A DNA stretch of 24,298 bases from a virus: the IMG/VR virus record IMGVR_UViG_3300013126_000237, positions 1-24,298 of that record; one strand, given 5' to 3'. The notes under the pieces were generated by a model. That model was not told the origin of the DNA, searched no databases, and saw only the letters and a program-made list of their open reading frames with translations. Positions within the stretch are counted from its first letter, which is position 1, and each line of letters begins with the position of its first letter. A program made the translations under genes and the position numbers. Shown here piece after piece: positions 1-11,500 of this stretch.

Positions 1-3000
1 AACGTTTCTTGAACGAATATGAGTATCAGGTTCACTTCCAATTTTAATGGTCTCCACATAAGAACCATCAAAGTCTCCAGTGATTGTTCTATCACCACCA
101 CTTACAAATATATTTCTAACCCAATTATCAGATGCTGGATTTAATTCAACTCTACCAACAAATTCAATTATATTAAATGGGTTAACATTTTCTACTCTAG
201 AAGCAAGAGGTTGTTCAATCCAACCAAGTTCGTCATAGTCTAATGTAATAAGATCTCCAGTTTTTCTTACATTAGAATCTAGTAGTTCAAGATTGGCAGA
301 AAAATCAGCAGTATCCGTATTTGTTGATGGCAATAATGCTAATTCTGGTTTTAATGAATAAAAATCAAGAGGAGTATTTAATTCCTGATTCTCAATATCA
401 ACATCACACTTACAATCTGGATTCAGTAAATCTAGAAGATTATTATTTTTAAAGTCGTCTACAAAGAATCCTGATTTAAATCTAGAAAGACCATCAGAGT
501 CTTGAATCTGGAAAGTTTTAGTATCAAGTTCAAGCAAACTTAATGAAGTGACTACTTCTAGATTTGAAATTCTATCATCAAGTTTCCCAATGTCTCTCAT
601 TGTATATCTTCTGTTGTCAATAAGAGTTATGGCAGCATCATTGGGATTATAAAGATACGCTGGGAGTTTGATTGTTGCGATATCCATCGCACTCTCAACG
701 TTTGTTGGTTCTTTTGGATCTAATGCTGATACACCCTTGATAATTGAGAAGTTACCTAGACTATCAAGAATTAACTTATCAATTCTTGGTAAATAATAAC
801 TGTAACCAATTAGAGAACTTTCATTTGGTGCTACAACTAAGGTTGGATTATTACCAGATGAACCAAAGTTCCTACTTGAGAAAGCAAATGGTGATGATGT
901 TGTTGATGTAAATGCCGATACTCTTGGTCTAAAATCAAGAGTGTCTGAGGATCTTAAACCATTTCTGAAAAGAGGGATATCTTTTGTAAATCTCTCTTCA
1001 TTATATGACTCTACACTGTATAAATCCCCAAGATCATTGGATGGTACTGAATAGTAATTATATACTACTAATAACTTCCTGGTTGGTTCTGGGAAATTAA
1101 TTTTTCTAACAATCTTAGAATAGTCATAGTACTGTTCCTTTTGACCCTTATCCAAGTCAAACCTGTTAGTAATATTCAAATAGTTACCTACAGTAATAAT
1201 TTGAATATTTGTTACAATGCTTGATTCTTCAAATGTAACAGTTTCACCAACAGTAAAAGTTTGTGGAGTTAGATAGCAAATTTCAACTTCAGTGGATGAA
1301 GATCTTGTTGCCAGTTGAGCAATCGCTCCGCTAGAAGATCCAATAATTCTTTCACCTAAAATTGAGTTGGTATCTAAAGAAAGACCAGATACAAAAGTTA
1401 GTTTATCTAAAGTTGGATTTGAAGTGTCCAGAGATTCAAAAACTCCAACAATGTTTACAACATCGGGAACATTGAGTGAAATTTCACTATCTTGAACTCT
1501 TAACCCATAGAACTGACTTGTTGAAAGACCACTTAATGCTGTAGAAATACCAGAGACTGATTTGTCAATGATAACTTTTTGACTTCTAATAAAGTCTTTC
1601 TGCTTATTTCTAATTAGATTTTTTCTTACAACGGCATTAAGTGTTACGTTTGAGGACTGACTTGTTCTTAGTCCTGAAAAAACAATCTGAGATCCGTTTG
1701 AATTGAGTGTAAATTGATCAGAAGATAAATCCTCTATGTCTCCATTTGAATAGTGAATTGAGTATCTTTCAGCATCAAAAGTCTCAAAGAAAGCACTAGA
1801 AATACCGGTAGAGGTTACATCAACACTCAAAGATCCTACGGAGTTCGTAGTAAGTTCTCTAAGTTGAGTTGTAACAAGTAGATTTGAATTTGAAAGACTT
1901 ACATCAGAAACATTGGAAGCATCTAATGGAGCATAAAGTCCAGCAGTTTCATCATTTTTAATATTTGGAACGCCAATAGAGAATGTTACGGATTGATCAC
2001 TAGAAGGAAGACCACCATTACAAACTCCAAATACGCTAGAAACTCCAGCAAGAGTCATTGAAGATCCACTACTGGAAACTGATACGACTCTATTATAAGT
2101 CTCTGTTGTTAATCCAGAAACTTGATATCTAATAATGGTATCACTTCTAATTCCTAGGAAGTTTTTACCTGGGCAAGTAACAGTTCCAGCACTAGTTCCA
2201 CCGGTGATTGTTACTCTATCAGTAATATTGAATCCAGGTGGAACAAATCTTTGAAGAACTGTATCGGCAACAAATGAAGTTTTAATTCCTGATGATATTG
2301 AATTTGAACTTTGGAAAACAGATTTAATATCTTGAATATTGAATGCCTTTACACTGACAACACTTCTAGAATATTCTGCCGTCTCATTGATTAGAATTTG
2401 CTCTCCAGTAATAAATGAACCAGAGGTTTGAGTTAAGGTTAATTCAGTCCCAGAAGCAGCAGTGGTAACATATCCAGAAGCATTACTACTTACACCTCTT
2501 ACAAATGAAGTTGCTGGGCATTGATTTGAATTTAAACTTTGATTGATTGTTAGTTTTGTATAAGTTTGAACATCAAAGAGATATAGATCCCATTCTGTCC
2601 CATCACTTGAATAAGCAGCATCACTTAACTCAAATGAATATACTCGTGCTTGACCAATTTCAGTTCCTGTTCCAGATCCTTCAGATGCTTTTCTTTGATT
2701 AAAGAAGGATACTGTATTATTTCCGGTGTTAATACCTACAAAAGGTGTTCCAGTAACATTGTTAACTCTCAGTAGATTACCTATCTCAAATGGGACTAGA
2801 GATGTTGCTACGGTTGCCTTATCTCTTGGTTTATCTACATCTAATACTGTTGTTGCTTGTTTTTCAATATCAAATCCTTTCACATAGGCTTTTCCTGGAG
2901 AAACCTTAACACACATTAAATTATCGGATGGAATATTTCCAGAATCAGTTACTTGACTGGAAAGATAAATTCCTTCGTTTGAAATTCCATCATTTAGAGA

Positions 3001-3963
3001 ATTTGCTACTTGAACCTTAAACTTGTCTATCGCATAGTCACCAGATTCTTCATATGTTCTTTTAGCAAAATAATCTTTGATAATAGAATATTGACTTTTA
3101 TCTTGTAATTTCTTAACTTCCCCATTATCAAGTCTAATTAATTCAACAAAACTCTTATCATTAAAATCTGTTAGTGGTTTTTTGGATAGTACAGTTGAAA
3201 TCTTTAATCTGTCTGCACCAGGAGCAGCATAATTTGAAAATCCTCTGGCATTATCATAAAGACTAGAGTCATCTTTGGCGGTAACAATTTCCTCTAGAAT
3301 GTTTAATCCAACCCTATATGATGGCGTATTGGAATATGCGTCTAGAACAATTTTATCGGTTGCTACATCTACGAAAGTTCCTCTAATAAAATAAACTCCA
3401 GCGGAAATTCCAACGGCACAACCGATTGCTGAAGCATTCAGAGAAACTAAGGTAGCAACAGTATCTCCAGAATTGATAGAAGTGTTACCATAAACAAAAG
3501 ATTCTTCAGTAATTAAAACTTCGCCATCATTTAAAGTTTTAACTGTATTATCTGATCCCGATCCAAGATATTTGACAAATAAAGTTAAATCGGTAATTTC
3601 AGTGGACTCTGCTGGAAGAGCGTACTTGTCAACTACAACAGTAATTCCAGAGTCTTGTCCTGTTAATCTTTTTCCTACTAATTGATCTACGTATAATGAA
3701 ACTGGAATTCCTAAGTGATCTGCGTTTAATCTTACCGAATAATACTCAGAATCATAGTTAATATTACCAGGGATCACCATTGATCCCTCTTTAAAAATAT
3801 GACTTCCGAACGATTCTACTTGATTTTGTAATATTGATTGAAGCGTCGTTAATTCTCTAGCCTGTACTGGGTATCCTGGCTTGAATAAAACCTTATAAAA
3901 ATTATTATCCTTATTAAAGTCATCATAATAAGGATTGATATTTAAATTAGTTTTCTGTGGCAT
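1..3963 (-). CDS. DUF4815-type phage tail/baseplate structural protein (3' end outside window)
   Basis: An open frame of 1321 codons with no stop runs from ATG at 3961-3963 to the left edge, so the C-terminus is missing. The N-terminus (NPYYDDF at residues 10-16, then FKPGYPVQARELTTLQSIL at 27-45, then FGSHIFKEGS at 52-61) matches what I know of the DUF4815 family, which sits in cyanophage tail clusters. Further along are Gly/Ser/Thr-rich beta-type segments such as FTVGETV and GSFITGEQI, and a CKCDVD patch late in the fragment. The gene starts 3 bases after the gp8 stop. Only a poor GGA-type Shine-Dalgarno sits upstream, so translation is probably coupled to gp8. A GATAAATA octamer lies about 100 bases upstream inside gp8. 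By position it is probably a baseplate or tail-fibre attachment protein; that role is inference. The family call is fairly firm. Confidence 0.8.
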   Translation of the reverse strand, partial: MPQKTNLNINPYYDDFNKDNNFYKVLFKPGYPVQARELTTLQSILQNQVESFGSHIFKEGSMVIPGNINYDSEYYSVRLNADHLGIPVSLYVDQLVGKRLTGQDSGITVVVDKYALPAESTEITDLTLFVKYLGSGSDNTVKTLNDGEVLITEESFVYGNTSINSGDTVATLVSLNASAIGCAVGISAGVYFIRGTFVDVATDKIVLDAYSNTPSYRVGLNILEEIVTAKDDSSLYDNARGFSNYAAPGADRLKISTVLSKKPLTDFNDKSFVELIRLDNGEVKKLQDKSQYSIIKDYFAKRTYEESGDYAIDKFKVQVANSLNDGISNEGIYLSSQVTDSGNIPSDNLMCVKVSPGKAYVKGFDIEKQATTVLDVDKPRDKATVATSLVPFEIGNLLRVNNVTGTPFVGINTGNNTVSFFNQRKASEGSGTGTEIGQARVYSFELSDAAYSSDGTEWDLYLFDVQTYTKLTINQSLNSNQCPATSFVRGVSSNASGYVTTAASGTELTLTQTSGSFITGEQILINETAEYSRSVVSVKAFNIQDIKSVFQSSNSISSGIKTSFVADTVLQRFVPPGFNITDRVTITGGTSAGTVTCPGKNFLGIRSDTIIRYQVSGLTTETYNRVVSVSSSGSSMTLAGVSSVFGVCNGGLPSSDQSVTFSIGVPNIKNDETAGLYAPLDASNVSDVSLSNSNLLVTTQLRELTTNSVGSLSVDVTSTGISSAFFETFDAERYSIHYSNGDIEDLSSDQFTLNSNGSQIVFSGLRTSQSSNVTLNAVVRKNLIRNKQKDFIRSQKVIIDKSVSGISTALSGLSTSQFYGLRVQDSEISLNVPDVVNIVGVFESLDTSNPTLDKLTFVSGLSLDTNSILGERIIGSSSGAIAQLATRSSSTEVEICYLTPQTFTVGETVTFEESSIVTNIQIITVGNYLNITNRFDLDKGQKEQYYDYSKIVRKINFPEPTRKLLVVYNYYSVPSNDLGDLYSVESYNEERFTKDIPLFRNGLRSSDTLDFRPRVSAFTSTTSSPFAFSSRNFGSSGNNPTLVVAPNESSLIGYSYYLPRIDKLILDSLGNFSIIKGVSALDPKEPTNVESAMDIATIKLPAYLYNPNDAAITLIDNRRYTMRDIGKLDDRISNLEVVTSLSLLELDTKTFQIQDSDGLSRFKSGFFVDDFKNNNLLDLLNPDCKCDVDIENQELNTPLDFYSLKPELALLPSTNTDTADFSANLELLDSNVRKTGDLITLDYDELGWIEQPLASRVENVNPFNIIEFVGRVELNPASDNWVRNIFVSGGDRTITGDFDGSYVETIKIGSEPDTHIRSRNV

Positions 3964-3966
3964 TTT

Positions 3967-5517
3967 TTAGAATTCCAGGATAATTTTAACGTCTTCTTTT
4001 TGTCTAGAATTTCTTGTAATCAATGGTCTATTATCTAAGTAAATAATTTCACCTGACCCTTTATTTATCTCAGGATTTGAAAGACCATTTGTAAACTCAC
4101 TACCAAGACTAATAATTTTATTTCCAGTTGGATTTGTGGTGATACCTGTGAAATTAGTATCAATAGATCCAGAAAATCCTCCAGATGTTGTAACTGGATT
4201 CGCTGATGATTCAAAATTTAAAACTTTAGATCCGGTAGAAACACCAACGTAATCTGTTTGATCTAAGGTTGTTTGATTAAAATATAATGATCTATCTCTG
4301 TAGTACTTGAGAACTTTAGTTTCACTATCATATGAAGCAACATATCCTTGAGCAGATCCACTAGTTACTGATTGACTAATCTTATCGCCAATGCTGATTG
4401 TACCAGAAACTGATGAAAACTTAAGAGAATATAGTGAGGAGAATTGATTTTCGGTAAATACTGAGGTTGCTCCAATTGATGTTGGGTTCTTTACAATTCC
4501 AATTTGAGAAAACTTAGTATCGGTTGGAAAATCTTTAGTAGAATCATCAAATCTAGCATAGATTAAAACCTTATCTGTTCCAAGTTCCTTGTATAAATCA
4601 TATCCATGTCCCTTTGATGGAGGAATCATAGGAATTAATTTAGCAAAATTGCCAGTAGCATTGGCATTGATTGATCCCAAATCAACCATGCCATAAGTAT
4701 AATTTTTTCCACCAGATGAAACAACGGCATTTGTTACTTTTCCGCTTAAGACATCTACAACAACCTTTGCTCCACTTCCATCACCAACAATATTAACTTC
4801 TTGCCCTAAACCACCAGAATATCCAGATCCTTGATTATCAATATAAACTTTTTTAATTTGATTATTATTTACAGTTGAGTCTCCGTTTTCTCTTACTGCC
4901 TGTATTTGCGAATCGGTGGATGTTGACCAATTATTTGGTACTGAGATATATTCAGTAGAATCAAATTTAATAATGTCGCTAGGAGAAACTGTAAAAAGAT
5001 ACTTCCAAATGTATCCATCACCACTTTCACCTGCTCTAGAAGGTTCAAGATCTGTAAATAATGGTTCATCTTGTGAAGCATTTCCTGTGGTGCTAATTCC
5101 AGAAGAACCGTTATCAATACAGATATAAACGTTATAATTACTATTCATAACATAGTAATTAGCATCATACAACCTAGAAGATTGCGTTATTGGTGATGGA
5201 TTGGAAACACTATAATCATGACGATACATTTCATATCTTGTTCCCTGTGTCCAATCAATTCTTCTTATCAGTCTTCTTACATTCAGACTTGTAATCTTTT
5301 TACCAAAGATCATCGTATCTGAAACATGACTAATATTATTAAAATTATCAACTGGACTTGGCGTATTAGTATTCCAATCACTAGTTCGCCCAAATCCAAC
5401 TTGGGTTGGGTTTGACAGACCTAAAAAGACATAATAAGAATTTGAAGAGTTGTCAATGCTCTCTACAAAATTATTCGCATTTAAAATTCTAAATTGATCT
5501 GTTACAATAGCAGACAT
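3967..5517 (-). CDS. gp8: Baseplate wedge protein gp8
   Basis: 516 residues against 334 in T4 gp8. Three blocks match my memory of T4 gp8: GDGYIWKYLF (167-176; T4 GDGYVWEYLF) followed by EYISVP, FSQIGIVKNP (336-345; T4 FRQISIITNP), and the C-terminus GEIIYLDNRPLI...DVKIILEF (489-516; T4 GEMIYMENRPPI...EINILFTF). The N-terminal FGR and RRIDW segments also fit. In T4, gp8 is a structural subunit of the baseplate wedge that binds gp7 and gp6. The extra length lies mainly in two insertions. Residues ~223-290 carry a GSGYS...GDGSGAK...GGKNY beta module also found in the neighbouring giant protein. Residues ~360-480 are Ser/Gly/Thr-rich. The ATG sits 18 bases after a perfect TATAAATA late-promoter octamer. 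Confidence 0.93.
   Translation of the reverse strand: MSAIVTDQFRILNANNFVESIDNSSNSYYVFLGLSNPTQVGFGRTSDWNTNTPSPVDNFNNISHVSDTMIFGKKITSLNVRRLIRRIDWTQGTRYEMYRHDYSVSNPSPITQSSRLYDANYYVMNSNYNVYICIDNGSSGISTTGNASQDEPLFTDLEPSRAGESGDGYIWKYLFTVSPSDIIKFDSTEYISVPNNWSTSTDSQIQAVRENGDSTVNNNQIKKVYIDNQGSGYSGGLGQEVNIVGDGSGAKVVVDVLSGKVTNAVVSSGGKNYTYGMVDLGSINANATGNFAKLIPMIPPSKGHGYDLYKELGTDKVLIYARFDDSTKDFPTDTKFSQIGIVKNPTSIGATSVFTENQFSSLYSLKFSSVSGTISIGDKISQSVTSGSAQGYVASYDSETKVLKYYRDRSLYFNQTTLDQTDYVGVSTGSKVLNFESSANPVTTSGGFSGSIDTNFTGITTNPTGNKIISLGSEFTNGLSNPEINKGSGEIIYLDNRPLITRNSRQKEDVKIILEF
4062..4069 (-). promoter_or_regulatory. Possible internal late promoter GATAAATA in gp8
   Basis: The minus strand reads GATAAATA about 99 bases upstream of the ATG of the DUF4815-type gene, inside the gp8 C-terminal coding region. 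The spacing is almost the same as for the octamer inside gp6. Candidate only, since a chance match is likely in AT-rich sequence. Confidence 0.3.
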
Positions 5518-5535
5518 ATTATTAGCTTTTTCCTA

Positions 5536-5543
5536 TATTTATA
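5536..5543 (-). promoter_or_regulatory. Late promoter box TATAAATA upstream of gp8
   Basis: The minus strand reads TATAAATA, identical to the T4 late-promoter -10 consensus. It fills the 26-base gap immediately after the TAG stop of the giant gene and ends 18 bases before the gp8 ATG. Being intergenic, it is the best-supported late promoter in the window. Confidence 0.75.
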
Positions 5544-8500
5544 CTACCCAAGATCCTTTCTAAGTGCTCCACTATCTCTGAGTCCATAGTCTCTTCTTTG
5601 AATTGATGGGAAAGTAGATAGACCAGCGTCAACTGTAAATCCTGTAACACCAAGAGATATTGGACTTGTTGATCTAGTAAATCCAGATAATTTACCCCAA
5701 GAGAACTTACCTATCGGTTGATTTGTTGATCCTACAGTATTAATTCCAATAACACTGGATGCTGAGTGAACATTGGAAACTATTTCAGCATTAGATCCAC
5801 TGGAAGAGAAAGAATGAACATAATATATGTTGTCTAGGAATGTTGTGCCAATTCCAACAACAGCAGAATTATTACCGTCAATAGATGTTACCCCAGATCC
5901 AACCGATGTATTAAAAATGTAAAGTGGATATCCAGTTGTTAACCCCGACCAAGAAGAAGAATTCATGTAAAACTTCAGTGCCAATGGATTTCCAGAAGTT
6001 CCACTAGTAGTTGTAATACCAGTAATAATTCCAGAGAATCCTTGTACAGTTGTAATGTTGTTAACGTCTTCTTTGGAGAATGTTGGTAATGGAGCAAGAA
6101 CTTGTGGTGGGTTATTCTGAGAATAACCAAATCCAGGTTTTACAATTGTCGTGGATGTTATCTGACCATTTGTTATCGTTGCTGTTGCTGTTGCGGTAGT
6201 GCCAACACCAACACCAATTGATGATGGAGCAGATATTGAAACCGTAATTGCTGAACCAACATAACCACTGCCAGCATTGATAATACTTAAAGATTGAATT
6301 GTTCCACCAGCAGAAACCACAGCAGTAAGACCCGCAGCAACTGGAGATGCTCCAGTAACAATCAATCCACCAACACTGGAAATTACCAAAGCAGAATTAT
6401 TTTCTTCATAGTTGAAGAATTGTGCGTCATCAACAAATAATTCTGTATCAGTAGATGAGAAATTTTTGATTATTCTGGCAGTTGGGTAAACTAATGACTC
6501 AATTGAATCTCTAGACTTATAAACAAAATCTCCATTGATATATCTATCAACTTTCTGTTTAGTCCAACTTAATGGTTTGAAGTTAGTACTATCAATACCT
6601 TGATCAACATAAAGATTTGTCTCAATTTTATCAGATGACGATATATTGTAGATAGTTCTCAAATTCTGATCAATTGTCTGTGGATAATTGTTGTTTTTAA
6701 ATACTTGTACAGCATCTCCAACCTTAATAGATTCATTAATAGAAACAGATACGCTATCAGTTCCAGAAGTTCCCTTGTAGAAGAAAATTGAAATATTATC
6801 TTCTGGTTCTGGTGCGACCATGAATGAGAATGATGTACCACCTTCAAAGATGTAAGATTCTCCAGGAGTCTGTAATATACCATTTACAAATATTAGTAGT
6901 AATGAATTTAAATCAATCAGGGAAGAATCGGGATCATTACTGTTTATTTCAAAACTTAATAATTGACCATTGTAATTTAATGGGAATCTTGTGCGATTTC
7001 CATCCTGAAGACTTAAAATAGAATCAATATAATCAAACTCACCAAATTCCCAAGAAGATAATCTGTCAGTGTAAACGTCCAATACAGTTAATTGGAAATT
7101 ACTAATTGGTGATGCTAGTCTTCTATCAGTAACTAATCCTACGGGAGTAAACACATCTCCAACTTTAAACCCATATCCAGTTCTAGCAACCTTGAATGAA
7201 GTTACCTCAAATAATGTTGATCCTATGCCAGTTGTGGAACTTGCACCAACATCAACTGAAATGAGTAGACCAGATCCACTATCTGTAGTTGATCCAATTC
7301 CTAGTCTTGAAACTCCTCTAATTTCAAGATTTTCATATGAAGGTTGAGGGATTTCAATTGTCGGATTTGTATATCCAGTTCCAGCATTTACGATTGTGAA
7401 TGCTAGCGTTCCCCCAAGACCAACAGTCGCTGTAATTGAAGCAGCGGTTCCTGTGTGTCCAGTTTGGGTAATTCCAATAGAGACCGTTCCACGGTATCCA
7501 GATCCACTGATATCAGTTGTTCCCAATCCAACTGACACAATTGTACCACCAGCACCAACAACAGCGGTTACAGACGCTCCTACAAGGGGAGCAATACCTA
7601 GTCCACCTGTTGATCCAAGAGATACGATTACACCACCACGAGGTAATTGATTTTGGTTTACATCAAATTGACTCTTAACGATAGATCCGTTTGAGGATGT
7701 AATTCCAGTAAAGACGACACTAGACACACCAACATTTTCAACATATGTGTAATTATTTCCAGTATTGTTAATGGTTGATGGTTTTTGGAATACTCCGTTT
7801 ATGAGTAAAATTCCACCTCCAGTCTGTATTCCTGTGGTATTAATTCCCTGAACAGTAAATGTATAAGTTTGACCAATTCCAGTGAATCTATCAGAAATAT
7901 CATCAAATACTCTATTGGTTGTATAATTATTTCTCAAATAAACTCTTCCATCAAAAGATGATCTAGTATATTCTAGATTAGAAGAATCTCTCAGAATTGT
8001 ATTTTTTCCTTTTGGTGTATCGGTGAAGTAAATTTTACTTCCAACGATATTAAATGATCCAGAGTAAATTCTAACTTCAGTACTATCTGTATGGGAAGTT
8101 GCTGATGTTCCTACAAATGCTCTGCTGACTTGCATTAAGTTTGCTGAACCAGATCCACTAATTGGTCCGCTTGATGTGGTTCCAAGACCGACAGAAACAA
8201 CTTTCATATATTCATCATCTATTTTTATGATGTTGTTTGGTCTAATTGAAGTTATTCCAGTGACTCCAAATACAGTAGATGAATTTGATATTTGTCCACC
8301 ATTGTTATACAAATTAGTTTTAATTGGCGTATACGCTAATGGAGATTGGATAATTCCATCTAGATCAATTAAAGACTTCTCATTTTTCTTATACATTTCA
8401 AGTTCATGGGCATTGCCAGAACCTACAGATGTAAATGTTACGTAAATTCCACTAGAAGCAAAATCTGATCTGGTTGAAATTCTAAATTTGTCTTTGTTGA

Positions 8501-11500
8501 TTCTTATTGCGTATACGTCCGATGGTAGTATATTTGTTACAACTCCAACAGAATTGAGAGTAGATCCTATTCCAACCGCAGAAGCTGCGACTCCCACAAA
8601 AGTTGAATTGGGAGTATAAATGAGTTTTTCTCCAGTATTGAAGAAATGATCTTGAATTGTAAATATTCCTGTAACTGGATTTAAAACTGATGAATCTGAT
8701 GGATTTAATTTCTTCTCAAAGATAGGAATTCCAGCATGATTTAATGTGAAACTAGTTTTATTTGCTCTAGATCCATTAATCGCATCATATTGTACCAGAG
8801 ACAGTGACTCTGTAACAGGACCATAAGATAAATCAGGAGCAACATTGTCAGAATCACTATCTGTATAAATTACTTCACTGAAACTTTGAATTTGAACATT
8901 TCCAGAAATTGAAGCATCTGGATGGAAAATCAAATTAAAATTAGATCCATTATATTCTGTTGAGAATGTTCCGATTCCAGAGGTGCTGCCAATGGATATA
9001 AAAGGATATTGTACATTGTAAGTATTTTGACCATTATGAATCATTAATACTTGATGAATGGCAGTTGTTGAACCATAAGAAATTTTAATTAGATTCTTAG
9101 AAGTTGTTACCTCAGATGTACTAAATCCAACAATTGTTGATGCTGAAGATACGTTAGAATAATTAGATTCTAACTTTAGAGATCTTTCCGTTCCATCGGT
9201 TTGACCAGATTGCTTAAATCTATATGTACCAATTCCAACAGCGGTTGTACCAAATCCAACAATTTTGGATCTTACTAAAATTTGATCAGAGGTATTATTT
9301 TCATAGTTTAGATATAGAATTCCAGAATTTATACTTGATGTAAAAGTTCCTATGAAATTAGATGAAAAATACGGAGAAGATTCACTGTCAACATAGTATT
9401 CTGAGAAGTATGAATTTGTTCCATCATGTGTTACATATAATTCTACAAAATTCTTTTCATTGGATGAATTATTGGTAACCTCGACCGTAGCATAATATGA
9501 ATTAATATTTGAAATATTATCAGAGATAATCTCAGATGTTTGACCGGCACTTACAATTCTGTTTACACCAGTCAAATCTACGAATCCAATTGATTGTGTA
9601 GAAATTCCTGCTAAATCACTATTAAAGGTATTTTTAAAGACTTTAATGTCATAATCACTATCAAAAGGATCTGTAGGTGTAAATCTTAAACTAGAATTAC
9701 CAAACTCATCAGTATTGGTAGATATTTCAACTAGTTCTTGAGCACTATTAAACAGATTTGATTTTTCAAAAGTAAATGTATCCGTGGAATCATTATAAAA
9801 CGCTAGTTCTGTAACCTGAATATCATCATTATTTGGATTTAAAATTTGAACTAGGAATCTTGAATATTCTTCATTAATGAATAGATCAACATACTGATCT
9901 AGTGATGAAAGTGAATTTGAGAATTGTGTGCTTATATCATCTATTGTTAAAACTCTATTAGTTCTACACTCAATATAATCTGCTAACTTTTTATTTTTTA
10001 ATTTTAAGAACTTTGATCGGTTATCAACAACATCAATGTCTACAGTTAGATCATAATTATTAATTGTATCTACTCTCTTTTCCTCTAGAATATCAAAAAT
10101 ACTAATGGTATCAACAGTAGATGATCCTGCAGAAACATTAGATGTTGACAATACCTCAGTATCTGCAAAGTTTTTAAGACCGCTTGTGTGAAGAAGACGA
10201 TTTACTGGGTTGATTAATGTTTCAAATTCAATTGGACTCTTAACAGTGTATGATAATGATTGATAGTAATCATTGTCTGGAAGAACTTGATAATCTTCAT
10301 CCAGTTTTCCAATATTATCAGACCAACCATAGTCTTGTCTTAGGGAGTAATCTACGTCAAATCTTCCATAATTATCAATTACATCATTAATTGTTGCAAT
10401 GGAGCCACTTACAGAACCCTTAATTGTTTCGTTAAATGATAATTCATAAGTTCCATAAACTTTAACATAGTCACTTCCACTTTCAGTTACAGATAGATCA
10501 ACACTTACAAACTGACCATTAATTAAAACTAATAAGTTTTCTCCCACTTGGAAAGTGGCAGATTGTTGAGTTACTCTAAATCTTGGATAATCAGAATATT
10601 TTACAATAGAAGCATATGAATTTTGAGATGTCTTAGCAATTCCAACATTTGTAGTAATTCCAGATAAATTAAATTCTATTTCTGCTGGGTTTGTATTTCT
10701 ATAATCAGTTACTGTGAAGAATCTATAATCATAATTTTCAGAATTAAATCCATCTCCAGAGGTTCCATATTTTTGAATACCCTCTACAAATATTTTTTCT
10801 CCAACTGTAAATGCTGAAGTGCTAAATCCAGAGATTGGAGTAACCAACACACAAGTTACAATTCCACTTGATGAGGAATAAACTGTTCTAACGGTGACTC
10901 CATTGCTATTATTTACAGCAACGATAGATTGTTCAATAGAGTTAAGTCCTCTAGGTGATTGGATAATATTTACTCCTGTAATTGATGTCCCATTTAGAAC
11001 TGTTTCTAATATTCCAGTTGTAACTTGATCTCCAGTTTCTGGATTAACAATAATAAGATCTGGTTTAGAAGTATAATTTCTACCACCATATGAAACTTCA
11101 ACATCTGTAATTGTATCGGAATTAATCAGAGATACTACTGGAGAAATAAATGCTTCAGGACGGAGAGTTTTATCAGATGAATATTCAAATCCTGGATCTA
11201 TAATTCTAACACTATCAATCCTATTGATATTTCTGGATTGTGGTAAAATTTTAGCATTCAATCCTTGAGTTGAAGCAATACTTACAAAAGTTGGAAGTTT
11301 TTTATATCCAAATCCACCAAAGGTAATTTGGAATCCATTTACACCGCCTCTAGCAGTTGTAGAATTTGTAGAATACTTCAGTGTATCCGTAGTTGTAGTA
11401 TTGTACGTTAATGATTCTGGTATCTCTTTTAGAGAGATGCTAAATGCGGTAGTTCCAACACCAAATACTTGATATGATCCATTATACTTACTATCAACAT

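Noticed and set aside
4893-5128. Short frames on both strands inside gp8
   Set aside because: They are embedded in the conserved gp8 core region and do not resemble real proteins.
7396-8445. Plus-strand Pro/Thr/Val-rich open frames within the giant gene
   Set aside because: They are complements of Gly/Ser/Thr/Val-rich repeat codons of the giant protein, with no start signals of their own.
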